Assembly (NCBI GenBank): GCA_036426205.1
Contig: CM071568.1
Coordinates: 38,100,417 to 38,164,416 of the forward strand
From: Ascaphus truei
Taxonomy: Eukaryota > Chordata > Amphibia > Anura > Ascaphidae
Direction: 5' to 3'
Length of the DNA: 64,000 bases
Shown: positions 1 through 12,202 of the stretch, piece after piece
Position numbering within the stretch: position 1 is the stretch's first letter
Layout of the letters: every line of letters starts with the position of its first letter
Position numbers and translations under genes: made by a program
Notes under the pieces: generated by a model
What the model saw: only the letters and a program-made list of their open reading frames with translations
Told to the model about the DNA's origin: nothing
The model's database searches: none

Positions 1-560
1 AAAAGGCACCAAGGGTAACTAACGCGTAAGTATATTTATAAAACTTAACAAAAAAAAATATAGAAAACTGTACTGTACATCTACAGTACAGTTCTGTATC
101 TACTGTAATACTGTTGTTATTTCTGTTGATTTATATTACAACATACTGTACAGTAGTTTGTCTATTTATATTTATAGTACAGCAGTATACATTTTTTGTA
201 TATTTCAATTAATCTTACAACGGTATATACTGAATAGGATGTACTGTATATTTATATTTATATTACAACAGTACATTTATTTTGTATATTTATATTTATA
301 GTACAACAGTATATATATTTTGTCTATTTATATTTATAGTACAGCAGTATACATTTTTTGTATATTTCAATTAATCTTACAACGGTATATACTGTATAGG
401 ATGTACTGTATATTTATATTACAACAGTACATTTATTTTGTATATTTATATTTATATAACAACAGTATATATATTTTGTCTATTTATATTTAATGTATAT
501 TACAACATTACATTTATATACATTTTATATTGCTGCATATTAATAAAACAATATAATTTC
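1..560. repeat. AT-rich tandem repeat array
   Basis: AT-rich DNA made of TATTTATA runs mixed with TACAGTA/ACAACAGTATA motifs. A block beginning TTTGTCTATTTATATTTATA near 157 recurs near 320, giving a period of about 165 bp with further partial units. It lies directly upstream of the transposase exons and may belong to that element's 5' flank. It runs off the left edge of the window. Confidence 0.7.
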
Positions 561-588
561 TTTACATTGTAGGGAGACAACTGTTCTG

Positions 589-731
589 ATGGACAAAATA
601 AGTGAGGAGAATGATGAGAGGAGTGCATTAAGGGTTAAAAACTCTCTGCAGGAAAAGCACAATCTGACTGTATCCGAGAGCAGCATAAAGAAGATGAGAC
701 GCAGCATTGGATGGAAATATGGACGTGTGAG
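589..731 (+). CDS. Transposase exon 1 (DNA-binding end)
   Basis: Opens at ATG 589 (MDKISEENDE) and gives a helix-turn-helix-like segment ending GWKYGRV. The donor is GTTAGT after 731. Joining to 823 reads ...GRVRVYPMIRDANKIKRV, which matches the usual link between the DNA-binding and catalytic parts of Tc1 transposases. The ATG is the first in frame; an exon further upstream cannot be ruled out because the expected second half of the binding domain is short. Confidence 0.6.
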
Positions 732-1647
732 GTTAGTACTGGACAGTACAGGAGGTAAAAGTGTTGTTTCGCAAACTGTACTGCACTGTGCAGCAAAAAT
801 TTTTTATTACTTGTCATTACAGAGTGTACCCCATGATACGGGACGCAAACAAAATCAAAAGAGTGCTCCAGGCCCAGGCATGGATCGACAGCGGGGAGAC
901 TTTCCAGGATTGCATCTTCACTGATGAGTCTACTGTGTCGCTGGAGAGATTTGCACGATTTGCGTTCCACAAAAAAGGCCGCTTATCTTTGAAGCCGCGG
1001 CCAAAACACCCTGTGAAGCTGCATGTGTGGGGTGCCATCTCTAGGCGTGGACCGGGATGCATTATCATCTTTGAAGGTAAAATTTATCAAATATAATGTC
1101 GCCTAATGCACTGTACTTGACTAGTGTTGCCTTACCGTATGCACTGTACTGCACTATTGTGCAGTTTTTTGAGCACTTTTCTTTTCTTGCTAAAGCTTTC
1201 TTCCAAGACAACATTGTGCCCGAGTGCAATACATCACATGCGACTTCCCCAATGGTCACCGCTTCTACCAGGATAACGATCCCAAGCACACTGCGTCAAC
1301 GGCGCATATCCTTGAGCGCGGCATCAACTGGGTGAAGATGCCAGCGGAGTAAGTGCAGTAGACCGTGTCCCATTTTTGTTCCCCACTGTTTTTAGCTCTT
1401 AAACCAATTGTCCTTTCTTTCCAATGACAGGTCGCCAGACTTCAATCCGATCGAAATGGTCTGGCATCAGCTGAAGGACCATATCCGGAAAGTGGTGAAA
1501 CCCTCCAAAAAGGACGAGTTGTTGAAAGGCATACTGAGTTTTTGGAACAATGTACTCACCGTGGAACGCTGCAATAAATATAAAGACCATATTGCCACTG
1601 TGTTGCCCATTGCCATCGCGCGTAAAGGGCAAGCATCAGGAAAGTAG
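589..1647 (+). pseudogene. Intron-bearing Tc1/mariner-type transposase, copy 1
   Basis: A DDE transposase of the Tc1/mariner superfamily split over four exons: 589-731, 823-1076, about 1196-1348, and 1431-1647. Exon 1 holds a helix-turn-helix-like end (SSIKKMRRSIGWKYGRV). Exon 2 carries the first catalytic Asp (IFTDEST) and PKHPVKLHVWGAISRRGPG. Exon 3 carries [15 protein letters not shown] with the second Asp. Exon 4 has SPDFNPIEMVWHQLK with the third acidic residue and ends at TAG. Intron 1 (732-822) has GTTAGT...CAG, intron 2 starts GTAAAA, intron 3 (1349-1430) has GTAAGT...CAG; joins 1 and 3 keep frame. Exon 3 is net 4 nt short against copy 2 near 1230, so it is probably frameshifted. The acceptor of intron 2 is uncertain. 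Most members of this superfamily lack introns. Confidence 0.8.
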
Positions 1648-2260
1648 TACTGTGCTGTAGTATTGTAAGTACAGTATGTTACAGGTAAGTATGGCACAGA
1701 TTTTTTCTTTCCAGATAGTAAGAGTATACAGTAGTTAGTTTTTTCTTTACAGAGAGAGCAGCACCAGCCATCAGGTTACAGTACATAGAATTTAACAGTA
1801 GTCAGAATATACAGTAGTTCCAGTACAGTATACAGTAAACTAGTTTGACAGTACTACAGTAACTGCCTACTAACTGCCCCATTTTTTTTTCTTTCCAGAG
1901 AAAGCTGCACCAGCCACCTACAGTAGTTCTGCCATAATACAGTACAGTAACTGCACAAATTTTTGGTTTTCTTGTCGTTCCAGGAAAAACGGTGGCCTAG
2001 GGGGATGGGGGCGTTGTGTCTAGTCAAATCTGCTTGTACAGTCAAATGTACAGTATATAAACAGCAGCAATGATGTACACAAAACCTCTCCTCTCTCAAT
2101 GAACTACTGTACTGCAGACAGAATGAGGAAAAGATAAAGACTAAAGAAAAAATAATTTTACTATACAGTATATACAGTATATTATACAGTACATTACAGT
2201 ACTGTACTGTATACTGTATACTGTAGTATTAAATAATATTCTTATAAATGTGCATTACTC
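1648..2260. repeat. TACAGTA-rich flank of the transposase copy
   Basis: Downstream of the stop codon the sequence is dominated by TACAGTA/TACTGTA words, ending in a dense cluster near 2160-2230. Similar words fill the introns and the upstream array, so the simple-sequence habit belongs to the whole locus. Blocks that resemble splice acceptors (TTTTCTTTCCAG near 1715 and 1898) recur, but I see no further coding exon. Confidence 0.5.
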
Positions 2261-3240
2261 ATGTTTCCCCATGTTTTCCAAAGGTTTTCCAAATGGTTAT
2301 CCAATTTCAAGCTGCCAAAATAACTTAATAAAGACTGCATTACTGTATGTATTATTCCTGATTATTTTTATATTTGTATTTTTTGGTTCCTGATAAAATA
2401 AAATAAATATTTATTCACTTTCCTGCGAATCATAATCATTGACAGCCACCCCTACAGTGCACCAATGAATTATTTTATTTATTTATTTATTTATAAAATA
2501 TTTTACCAGGATTTATACCAGGATTTATATATTTTTATTTTAAAGTTATTAAAGAATGTACTGTATTGTATTAAAAACATGTGACTGTAAACCATAGTGA
2601 CTGACAAATATTTTCACACCCTGATGAAATACTGTATCAGTGTACTCTCAATTCTCACAGTGCTGTGCACATCAGATTTATATTTCAAATTCGAGAGGGA
2701 ATTTTCGAAAGCATTACCGTTCAAACAACAAGCCTCTAAGGGTTGGGGAGGGGGATGGTGTGATTAGACGCAGGCGTGCTGAGTGTTTGTAGCTTGGCTA
2801 TGGGCGGATTAAGAACACAATGGCAATATACAGAAGATCAACGACCCAGTGGAGAGAGGGGGATGGTAGGCTAGGGTGACTCAGCCGATTGACGCCTGGC
2901 TAGGGAGGGATTAAAAACTCTGGAGGTGTGTGGCTGAAATAGTTAACAGCACTGTAATTTCAAAAGGCAGTTCATCATAATAATTTGATGAATAAACCCC
3001 CAAAGACAACTCCCAAATACAGTACATAAAAAGCAAGTCACTGTAACTCCCTGTGCCCCATGCACCAAAAATGTTTTGTGGCAGAAGAATTTAATAAAGG
3101 CTGCAGTACTGTATGTATTATTGTGTGTTGATGGTTAGAATTGCTGTGCACTTTAAATGTTACAACATTGTACAGTATTTGTAAATAAATGTTTTTGTAC
3201 TGACTCCACCAATAAAAGAACATGTTGAATTGCCTCACAT
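2261..3240. other. Non-coding, worn repeats
   Basis: No coding signal. A block around TTAATAAAGRCTGCAGTACTG followed by TGTATTATT occurs twice (near 2325 and 3092), suggesting two copies of one repeat tail. A short TTTA run lies at 2471-2495. The remainder shows nothing I can assign. Confidence 0.5.
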
Positions 3241-3309
3241 TGTTTCCATTTGCTCCTTTTACAGTGTAACAAATGTAGAGGCTTGCTGCACTGTTTTTTT
3301 ACTGCCTGG

Positions 3310-4020
3310 TCGCGCAATTGGCGTAGGAACTATGGCAATTGGCGTGGGAACTAGGTCAATTGGCGTGGGAACTTCTGTTCTAGGGCACCTAGAAATAAAA
3401 TTAATTTTGCCCCTAGATGTTAGGAACCCCCTCACTTGGCCCCAACAGGGTCCGAGCAATAATGGCGGCGAGAAAGGGTCACGCCGGCGAGGAGGGTCCT
3501 ACCATTGAGCGTAATGGCGGAGAAAGCTTTGAACCGGCCAAGTCAGAATGAGCAGAAACCTGGAACCCATAACTCCGGTTCTGTTCGACCTAGAGGGCTC
3601 AGATTCGGTCACCATGTAGTCCTAGTTGCGGCAGGATTGCATGGCAAATTGCGACCCTCTCGTGGCAACAGAACGGAGTCAGGGTGATGTTAAAGTTCAG
3701 GTTTCTGCCGTTGACTTGCATGGCAGATAAAAGCCACTTTGGTAATGTGCTTTTAAACTGTCTTTTGGTACCTCCGGTTCCGGGGGTCGTGCAAGGCTGA
3801 TATTTTGCCACTATGGCAAGGGTCCTCCCGCATGAGGACCAGGTAAATTTCAACCCGCTCAGACCCACAGAATGGGTTATTTTACATTATATTCACGCAA
3901 TTGGCGTGGGAACTACTTAGGGCCGCGGTCAAGTTCACGGGCAATTGGCGTGGGAACTTCTGTTCTAGGGCACCTAGGAATACAATTCTTTTTGCCCATA
4001 GATGTTAGGCACTGTATACC
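3310..4020. repeat. CAATTGGCGTGGGAACT repeat cluster
   Basis: The motif CAATTGGCGTGGGAACT or a close variant occurs five times: three in a row near 3317-3373 and two near 3898 and 3941. Each cluster ends with the same tail, TTCTGTTCTAGGGCACCTAG, followed by an AT-rich stretch and TGCCCMTAGATGTTAGG. A related tail (AGATGTTAGGAACCCCCTCA) recurs at 4330-4375. The 3480-3890 segment between clusters has no convincing gene. Confidence 0.65.
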
Positions 4021-4439
4021 ACTGTACAGTATACTGTAGAAGACAAATAATGAAACGATACTGAACATGTAGAATAAATGCATAGTTTTATTTATTCGGG
4101 TTTATTACACACTACAGTACAGTATACTGTACGGCCGGAAAACATCAGCATACAGTACAATATTATCCATCGAAATCCCCCCATTAGCCGTTTTCTTTTC
4201 AAAGGAAAAAAAAAGAAAAGTTTTAATGTACAATAATGGTCAGCCCCCTAAAGAAGTACCCAGCCAGCCCCACCAAAATAATATGGCAACAAGACAGTAC
4301 TCACCATAGAATTAAAATTCATTTTCCCCCAGATGTTAGGAACCCCCTCACTTCACCCCAACAGGGTCCGAGCATGTACAGTACTGTACAGTACTTTAAA
4401 ATAAATTAAATATTACATTTTACTATTACTGTGCGCGCA

Positions 4440-4697
4440 CGCACAGACTGTGTACTGTAGGTTGAACTGCGAAGGTATTAGACTTCAGAGACAACAGCTC
4501 GCAAACGCCCCCATGCGTTTTTACACGGCATTGCAGTATTGCAGCCAGCGGGAATAAAATGCTTAAATCACAGCCGCGAAAATAACGCTATACACCCCGG
4601 GAGAAAACGACACAAAACCGCACATCACCGGGATCTTCTGAAATTCGCGGAGCTAGCCAAGTAAGAATAATGTTGGTCGCCACTGTACAATACAATA
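4440..4697 (+). mobile_element. Old relative of the CACTA-like MITE (right half)
   Basis: From GCAGTATTGCAGCCAGCGGG (near 4532) to GGTCGCCACTG|TAC (near 4690) this matches the right half of the 396-bp MITE seen intact at 28211, 36581 and 52714, including AATAAAATGCTT and the GGGAGAAAA block. The left half and the clean 19-bp inverted repeat are gone. It is more diverged than the other copies. Confidence 0.6.
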
Positions 4698-5700
4698 CAC
4701 AGTCAGCAATAAACCCAATGATTGTCCCTGGTTACCTATGCCACATATGCGAGCACAGATAACTTCACTGACAGCTAATGGGCAACCAAAAAAACAAAAT
4801 AAATGCTATAACACGCATACTGTATGCGTTTCAACAAGGTTCCATATTGATGCGCATGCACAGAAATTCTATGACACTCATACAGTATGCATTTCAACCA
4901 GGCTCCACAGCAAGCGATACGCATGCGCAGCACACTACTACTGTATGTGTGATTATTAATATTGAATATTCTCTTTGTTTACAAGCAAACACGTCCAAGA
5001 GCCAGCCAGTTCAAAGCAGAAAAATAAAAGAATATTTGAAATTTGTAAGAAATATTTTTGTATTATTCCTTTTTACTTGTTTATCGTGTACAAATAAAAT
5101 ATTCCATTCTCTAAAAATACTTTTTGGTGTGTTCACGTTTTTAATTTTTATATTTCAATTAAATTAACTTGAAGTACATACAGTACAGTGCTGTACTTCT
5201 GTGTGATATCGGATCGTGCGCACATGAACGGGAATAAGTGACAGGTTGCATTGCAGTTAGATTTTTAAGACACAATAACTCGTGATCGCTAACTTGTGTT
5301 TCTGGCCAATGCTAAATTTCAATATCTGCTCTCTTTCAGTATACGGCTAAATCACGTGAAAACTAAGAATTTCCTAGGCACGGGATAGGAGCGGAATAGG
5401 ATGCCGCACGGGGCCCGTGTGGCACGTGGCGCAGAACCGGCAGTTGCATCTGTATGCATGTGGCTAAATATATTACTCCTTCTGTTTTACAATTTATGAA
5501 TTGTTGTATGGGGAAGTCTTTCTGTCCATCAGTGTTGGTGAATTTGTTGCTTGCTTTGATGTATTCTTATGCTCATCTTGTGCTACATTTAAAGCATCTG
5601 GTGCATTTATGAAGCCAGGTTTCAGTAGATTGCCATTAGAAATGGCTATGTCCTAGCCTCTCTTTAAGCATTTTGACTCTTCTCCAAACCATTTTTGAGT
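4698..5700. other. Non-coding interval with a short direct repeat
   Basis: A pair of about 50-bp direct repeats (near 4815-4862 and 4878-4930) shares CATACWGTATGCRTTTCAAC and ends in a GCGCATGC-like palindrome. Short open frames here look like chance. Nothing else recognised. Confidence 0.4.
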
Positions 5701-5717
5701 ATCATAGGCGAAGATAT

Positions 5718-7300
5718 TCAGTGCGTCACCTGCCAGCCATGTAATGAACAGCTCGGTCTAGGATGAAGTGTGGACAACAAAGTATTCATACATGTGTCAC
5801 TCCACACCTCGCTGCACCCACATCGGCAGCAAATCTTACTACATCTGTACTTCTTTTTCAGGAGTTTGATACTCATGGGAACAATTTGATTTGCTTCGCT
5901 TACATAATCTTGCAAAAGTGTATGTAGTTCTGCTGCCACTCTTTCATAGACTTTGAGACAAGGCCTATGCTAGGATTGCATCACATGTGAGACTTGTAGA
6001 TTCAGACGTGGATTGTGGGAAACCCCATTTATACAGTTGAAGCCATTAATTGCATTTGAATACATTTTTTCCAAGAATTATCCACCAAAAATATTTAAAT
6101 TAACCTTGTAAAGTAAGTTGACATCAAGCATTAACCGGTTAGCACTCTACAATACTCTGAAACATAAAATTAGGACCTTCCCAAATGTTTCTAAGGTAAG
6201 ATCACCATACCGTAAACAATAACTGAGATGTTGCTGTAGCCAGTTAGATCATTTGATGCCTCAATGATTAGATGTTGTCCACACAATGTTTTGTCAGTAG
6301 CTTTGCTTATGATGGAAACTATTGTTCCAGTGTCCGAGAGAAGTCGAATCTTATCTTTATTTAAAATGCAGTTGCATAGTTTGAAGCTGGCATTATCCTT
6401 CTCTACTTCTTTAATCATGGAATGACCTCAGTCATACTCAGCATGGTCTTCCATGTTTTGAACACACATGGTAGATCCAGATGAACAACACCATACACAA
6501 CTATTCAGTTTATTACATTGCTGGTATTGATCTGGACATGTTTTTACCCCAGAAATGTAGCAACTTCCACCACAGTTAAAGGCCCATGTATATTGTGACG
6601 TTTGTTCCAGTTTAAAAACATTAAATGCCCTTGAGTAGTTTTGGGTACTGCTTCCTCTACATAATTGTCTGTGCATGCCAATTTCTGTGTCACTTGTATT
6701 GCTACTATATTTCCATATGACAACCCAAATCTAGAGATTTCTGCACACTCAATGTGTCTGACTCCATAAGCAAGCTCTAACGCAGCTTGGGACTTTGTCT
6801 CTTTCTGATAAGTTGATTACATACTGTATCACTTCATCCTTTAAAGTAATGAACTTACAAGAAGCAGACAACTCCCTTTAAAGCAGCAGCATGTAAGTAA
6901 ATGTGTTCTCCCTCTGTCTGCACAAGGGGGAAACCTCATTCTTACAACTTAAGCTTTAGGAATGGACTTAAAGCTAGTTTCAAGTGCTTAAACAGTGTCA
7001 TTAAATGAAGGGCCACCCAAGAGTGTAGAAAATATTGAGAATACCTCAGAGCTTAAGGAGAGCTGCAGTACTACTATTTTCATTTCAGACCGGGCCTCTT
7101 GTAGCCCATCTGCCAGTATGGTAAATATTAAAAATGTCATACCAGTTGTCCCATTGGGGCTGGAGATGGAATGAAATGCAGAAATGGTTCTTGTGGATGT
7201 ACAACATTTCTGATGTTCACATGCCATTTTTATATTGCAGTAACATACACACAGTGCTAACAATTCACCATATATTTTATTTCCCTGACAAGTAATCACT
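5718..7300 (-). pseudogene. Worn Ty3/gypsy gag-protease remnant
   Basis: Minus-strand fragments in several frames. Around 6676-6428 a Cys-rich segment (CGGSCYISGVKTCPDQYQQC) resembles the zinc-knuckle end of a gypsy gag. Downstream, 6418-6191 reads DKIRLLSDTGTIVSIISKAT, a retropepsin-like DTG active site. The pieces at 7299-6988 and 5939-5718 may be earlier gag and later pol but have no motif I can defend. Many stops and shifts; no LTRs seen. The segment order fits gag-protease of a gypsy element; identity is by motif only. Confidence 0.5.
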
Positions 7301-8980
7301 ACTTCCTAGATTTCACAGTAAGTCCGTTAAAAAAGGCAACGAGTCAGGACACTTAAGAGGGCAATACCAACATTGATTATGCTTGGGGAGTGCAGAAAAC
7401 AGAAACAAGCCAGAGCTGAACTGGGATCCCAGTATCAGCAACTGAAATGAACCTTAGATTGAGTTTATAGATTCTGATTTATATTCTGTAGCTGGCAAAG
7501 AAAGATGGGAATGTTTTATTTTAAAAGCCAGAGGTCAGTTGTTAATTACCAATGGACCTGCTGCAGCAGTTTAGACAAAAAGTCTGGGCTGGTATTGCTA
7601 CAATTGTTATTCCCCCAAACGTGAAATGCAATTTATAGCCGTCAAATTAATCCCAAAAGAGAGCCCGCTCTTAAAAACAAGTTTAGAATCTGGAGTTGCT
7701 AAGGGGAAGTTGTTTAGGGGCTAAATAAATATATCCAAACATTGATTTAAATGTGTTTTCCAAGATTGTCTGTTTCAGATGACTCCTTTAGTTTGTTCTG
7801 TAAACAGTATGCATTGCTTTCTACTGTACTGCAAGCTACTTATTTTATAACTCATCTCAAAGAATCAAATGAATTCATATGACTATGTCTGCTATTTAGC
7901 CTAAATATATGTATTTCACAATAATTACCTACTGTATACTTTTTATTTAGATATTCTAAAATATGCTCTAATAAAGGACATTTCCTTCCATGAATAATTC
8001 TCTTGATTCAATAAAAACAAGCTTTACTTGCAAACCTATACATGTCACTTTGCTACAGGCCTTTGTTTTACAGAAAAATGCATTTTGATATGCATATTGC
8101 TAGTCCAGCAAGAGGCAAAAATGCAACCATATGTAAATTAGTAAGCAGCATTGGAGATTTAATGCTTGAGGGTGTAGCATATTTTCTGTTTTTATTTATA
8201 CAAGGCAGATGGGAACTTGAAGCATTGTCTCCAGAGGAACATTTATATGCAGTGATGATAAATGGAACACACAGGCAAATACATACTGATACAATATTTT
8301 GTATCATGCTTCTATTTCCATTGAAAATATGATTCAGATACAGTACATTTTGCCAATAAAGAGGCTTGCCACCTAAACTATGCCAAGAGGGAAACAGGAG
8401 ATTCGGCATTCCAAAGAAATTAAACAGGCTGGTATAACAGATTGGATATTAATTTCCACTTACGCATTTTTTTTCTTTTCCCACATAAATTGTTATTTAA
8501 AATGCAGGCCAATCTCAAACGTTAATGCCGATTAGGGGGGGGGGGGGGGGCAAAACCAAAACCCTACCCTACTATGCTACTCTACTAATCCACAAATCCT
8601 AATGGACACTAGAGTCATATGAAGTACTCTGCTGTAGGCTGATCCTACATTTGGAGAGTATAAAGCATTTGAATTCCACATACAGTATTATATTTCACTA
8701 ATATGATAACAGAAACTAAGAAATGCTAAACACTGACAAATTAGAGTTTTTATATAAGGTTAGTACAGCCACTATAATGTCTAAATGTTATCACTGTGCG
8801 GTTGAGCTGAAACACGCTCAGGAGCTGCTCAAATAAAAACATAATTGTTTCACTTTATTGCCAGCTACAACTGAGGTTAATTACCTGTCACTTGTAGAGA
8901 TGTGAGTACTTTTTGCTGAAGCTAATACACAAAATTTACAGAATAAAAATCTGCAAATTTTCGATTTTTTCAATTAGTCT
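7301..8980. other. No gene recognised
   Basis: AT-rich, apparently unique DNA. A run of about 17 G at 8536-8553 is the only striking feature. Short frames at 8042-8332 (+) and 8068-8409 (-) overlap each other and show no family motif. Confidence 0.5.
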
Positions 8981-8981
8981 G

Positions 8982-9535
8982 TGTAACGCTTGTATGCCCG
9001 CAGACCTGGCCAGTGCCCAGTTCTGAGGTGGGTAAGGTTATAACACACACCCACAGCAGTGAGGGCGTGCCCGGAGTGTGGTAGTGCATTGCTGGGCCTG
9101 TTGAGAAAAGGTTAACAGATACTTGCAATGTCCAGGATATCTGAGTTTGGGTAGTAATGTCCATGTGCCAGAGTTCAGGGTAATAGAGAGCAGCGTGATC
9201 AAGTCCATAAGCCAGTGTTCGAGGATAGGAGAGGGCAGCGTAAACGTATCCAAAAGCAGGGTCCAAGGGCAGAAGAAGGCAGGGTAATCCAAATCAAAGC
9301 AGAGTTCAAGCCAGGGTGATCCAAAGGTAAACAGGGACAGGAACCAGCGCTGAAAGAGACAGGAGAGCCAAGCATAGAGACTGCAAACACAGGGGTCACA
9401 AGAAGCTATGCAGAGCAATGAGCTAGAGGACAGACAGGATTATAAAGCAGGGAGCACCAATGGGAGAGAGAGGAGGAGCAGATGGTAGAGTCAGGGGTTG
9501 CAGAGAGCCTTAAACAACCACCGTTAGGGCTAATA
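8982..9535 (-). mobile_element. Truncated LTR of the chromodomain gypsy family
   Basis: Begins TGTAACGC and follows the same order of blocks as the 741-bp LTR at 33550: a GCCCGCAGACC block, CTGAGGTGGGTAAGG, a CAGCAGTGAGGGCGTGCCCG block, GGAGTGTGGTAGTG, then GATACTTGC. It is clearly diverged. It fades out near 9535, before an AT-rich TAAATAAATA/TATA stretch, so the U3 part is lost. Orientation is given by comparison with the element at 33550-39671, which lies on the minus strand. Confidence 0.6.
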
Positions 9536-9544
9536 CCCAATTCA

Positions 9545-9602
9545 CCCACTAAATAAATACATATATCTAAATAAATAAATGAATATAAATAAATATAAAT
9601 AA

Positions 9603-9640
<38 letters not shown>
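9545..9640. repeat. AT microsatellite
   Basis: TAAATAAATA repeats followed by a (TA)n run of about 30 bases around 9608-9637. Confidence 0.8.
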
Positions 9641-9642
<2 letters not shown>

Positions 9643-10699
9643 CACAGAAGGAGAAGTTGCTCAACACATAATATGTAAGGTTAACTCAAGCCCTTTAATA
9701 AAACTAACTATAAGGGTAAAATAAAATATATACCCCAAATAAAGTCAGTATATAGATTAAATAGGACCTGATGGTGCTGGGGAATACCGTTATACCAAAT
9801 ATATACGGACAACACAATTGAGAAAAGGACAAAGACAACGCCCCTCCGTAGCTACACTAAATTACACCTAACACTAATCTATGTATAGATAAGATTGTGT
9901 AAGAAGAAAACAGATGCTCGCCAATCGCGCAGAAAAATGAACAAGATTTTATTAATTTAAGCAACAAGACACACTAAACTTAAAAAAACATGAAAATACT
10001 AAAGACCCAGCCTATAGAAATATATATGTAACAAAAATATAAGAGAGGGACTACTAATAAAACTATATCAGTATACAAAAAGAAAAAAACAAAACTAAAG
10101 TGTGTCTAAATAGATTTAAATAGTGACAACAAAGTAGTTTAGTCGACAATATAGGTCAATACACAAAATATATTCCCACTGACATAGCATGAAAAAATGA
10201 TTAAATCATTGCGTTGGAAAAAAGTATATAGTCAATGACCCAGTATATAGCCAGGAAAGAAATTGATAGTCATACCAAAACAAAAGGGGGGAAAAAAAGG
10301 AGATTTAAGCATCACAGGGACAAAATTATATCAACAATATAAGTATAGTTATACCTGACACCGAGCATTTCCCCAAACATGGAACAGTCATGAGAACTGA
10401 TTCAGCAATAATAGAAAAGTATATCTAATAAAAGACAGGTAGCAAAAGATGCGTTATATAATATTGTGAGAATAACACACAATGCGCAGTACTGAGATCG
10501 CGGCACGGCGTACATGCCCAAACAGTAAGGAGGGTAATACTCAGCTGCAGCTAGATTGTGTAGAGTTTGTGTCCATATCGAATGAACAGGATGTGTTTCC
10601 AAAGTCTGCTTATATCAGGAACAAAAAATAAAGTCCAAAATGCTGCATCAGATCCATCATAAGTCCCTCAAAATAAAGGATTACATAAAGGCTGTAGTA

Positions 10700-10755
10700 A
10701 AGTAAACACTCTACGCGTTTCACCCGTCGGTGGGCTTCTTCCTGGAGTGGTAAAA
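10700..10755 (-). ncRNA. Hammerhead ribozyme-like motif (core partly decayed)
   Basis: On the minus strand: stem I halves CACTC and GAGTG pair; a degraded CUGANGA box reads CAGGAAGA; stem II pairs CCC with GGG; then GAAAC followed by GCGTA, the very short stem III typical of hammerheads in Penelope-like elements. The GAAA box is intact but the CUGANGA box is not, so activity is unlikely in this copy. Confidence 0.5.
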
Positions 10756-11324
10756 TTTAAAGTGAAGGCGTGCAGTGTTTTATAGGGGATAAAGTAATCA
10801 GTTCCAGGTTTGTTCTTATTTTCCTGTCCAATTAAAGATACCTGCTCAGTTAAGCTACGTCAAGCACACCAGTGCAAGCAATATTGTAATCATTTCAGGC
10901 AGAGATTCAAATTAAGCCCATATATTTGCACTGGTGTGTATGAACTTGACAACTTCACAGCACAAAAAGGTGACAGTTTGCGAGTATATAGATAGCTATG
11001 ATCTTATAATAAACATTTCTCCCTAAAGAGATAGTATTGCAGCTACAGACATAAAAATTAGCAGCACCGCTTTTCTTTTGCATCCCTGGAAATGCAAACA
11101 GCATCATTTTGCACAAAGTCAGGAATACAATGCAGCATGAAGTTGTTTAAAGTATATTAGTACAACTTTAAAGATCTAATTTTATCCATTGACTACTAGT
11201 CATCATCGTAATTATACCATTAATACTAAGCTAACAATATTATTCTCTGACATAGACTGAAAACATATACACACTTCAGTAATCAAAGCACAAATACAGA
11301 CACCCAAAAAATTCTGTGTAGATG

Positions 11325-11640
11325 GTATTTCCATCAATACTATGGTTCTGAAGCAAGGATTATGCTGAAGCAGACGTCATTGGTGATGTATTAAATGATG
11401 TCACTAGCAGATCATATCAAAGACTAGTGCAATGGGAAATATCAATTCATTTTTCAAAGCATTTTATAGTCCAAGCAATAATATAGTAACTGAGGAATCT
11501 GTATAGGAGATGTTTCCATCAATGCTGTGGTTCTGACACAAGGATTATGCTGAAGCAGAAGTCATAGGTGATGTATTAGATGACGTCACTAGCAGATCAT
11601 ATCGAGGACTGGTGCAGTGGGAGGTATCAATTCATTTGCC
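11325..11640. repeat. Tandem duplication, about 187-bp period
   Basis: A block with the AAGGATTATGCTGAAGCAGA motif, the GATGTATTA motif and CACTAGCAGATCATATC occurs at about 11325-11455 and again at 11512-11640, with modest divergence. Confidence 0.75.
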
Positions 11641-12202
11641 AATGCACTGACAAAGCAAAGACATATATGTTAATAACATAGAACAATGGTATATTTAGAG
11701 TTGGTATTGAAAAAATGAGAAAATTAATAAATGGAAAGAATTGTATATTTATAAAAGATTAGAAGATGACATTATATCAGAAAATAATTATGAAATTTTG
11801 TTTAAAAAATTAAATATTAAAACAGAGAGGAACGAAATAATACATATTTATGGAGAATTAATTTCAAAAAGGAGGGGGGACACGTGTCTTCACAAAATTA
11901 TGAAGATAGATTGGACCATAATATTGCATATATGTACAGATGTCAATTGTAAACTATAAAAACATAGCAAACCCTAAAGAATCATTTAGTCCCATGGGCT
12001 GCATGGTATTGAGAAGAACTATCCAGCGACACTCCTTTTGTTGTTAAATTAATAAAATCTTGTTCATTTTTTCTGAATTGGCGGAGCATCTGTTTCTTCT
12101 TAACAATCTTTATCTTATAGATTAGTTTAGGTGTAATTTACAGTGCTACTGAGGGGATTGTCTTTGTCCTTTTCAATTGTGTGTCCTATATATATATATA
12201 TA

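Larger units (their letters stand above)
9812..12190. mobile_element. Element with inverted ends, probably Penelope-related
   Basis: The block at 9812-9968 (ACACAATTGAGAAAAGGACA to the TTTATTAATTTAA area) returns in reverse complement at about 12038-12185. Between them lie a hammerhead-like motif at 10700-10755 and a tandem duplication at 11325-11640. No RT or endonuclease is readable, so this may be a non-autonomous or gutted copy. The assignment to Penelope-like elements rests on the inverted ends plus hammerhead motif, as also seen at 46.9-49.6 kb. Confidence 0.55.

Noticed and set aside
1..560. CRISPR-like array
   Set aside because: Units are AT-rich and about 165 bp long without spacers; this is eukaryotic DNA and an ordinary tandem repeat.
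8042..8409. Small gene on either strand
   Set aside because: Two opposing frames of similar size overlap fully; no motif, no splice or promoter evidence.
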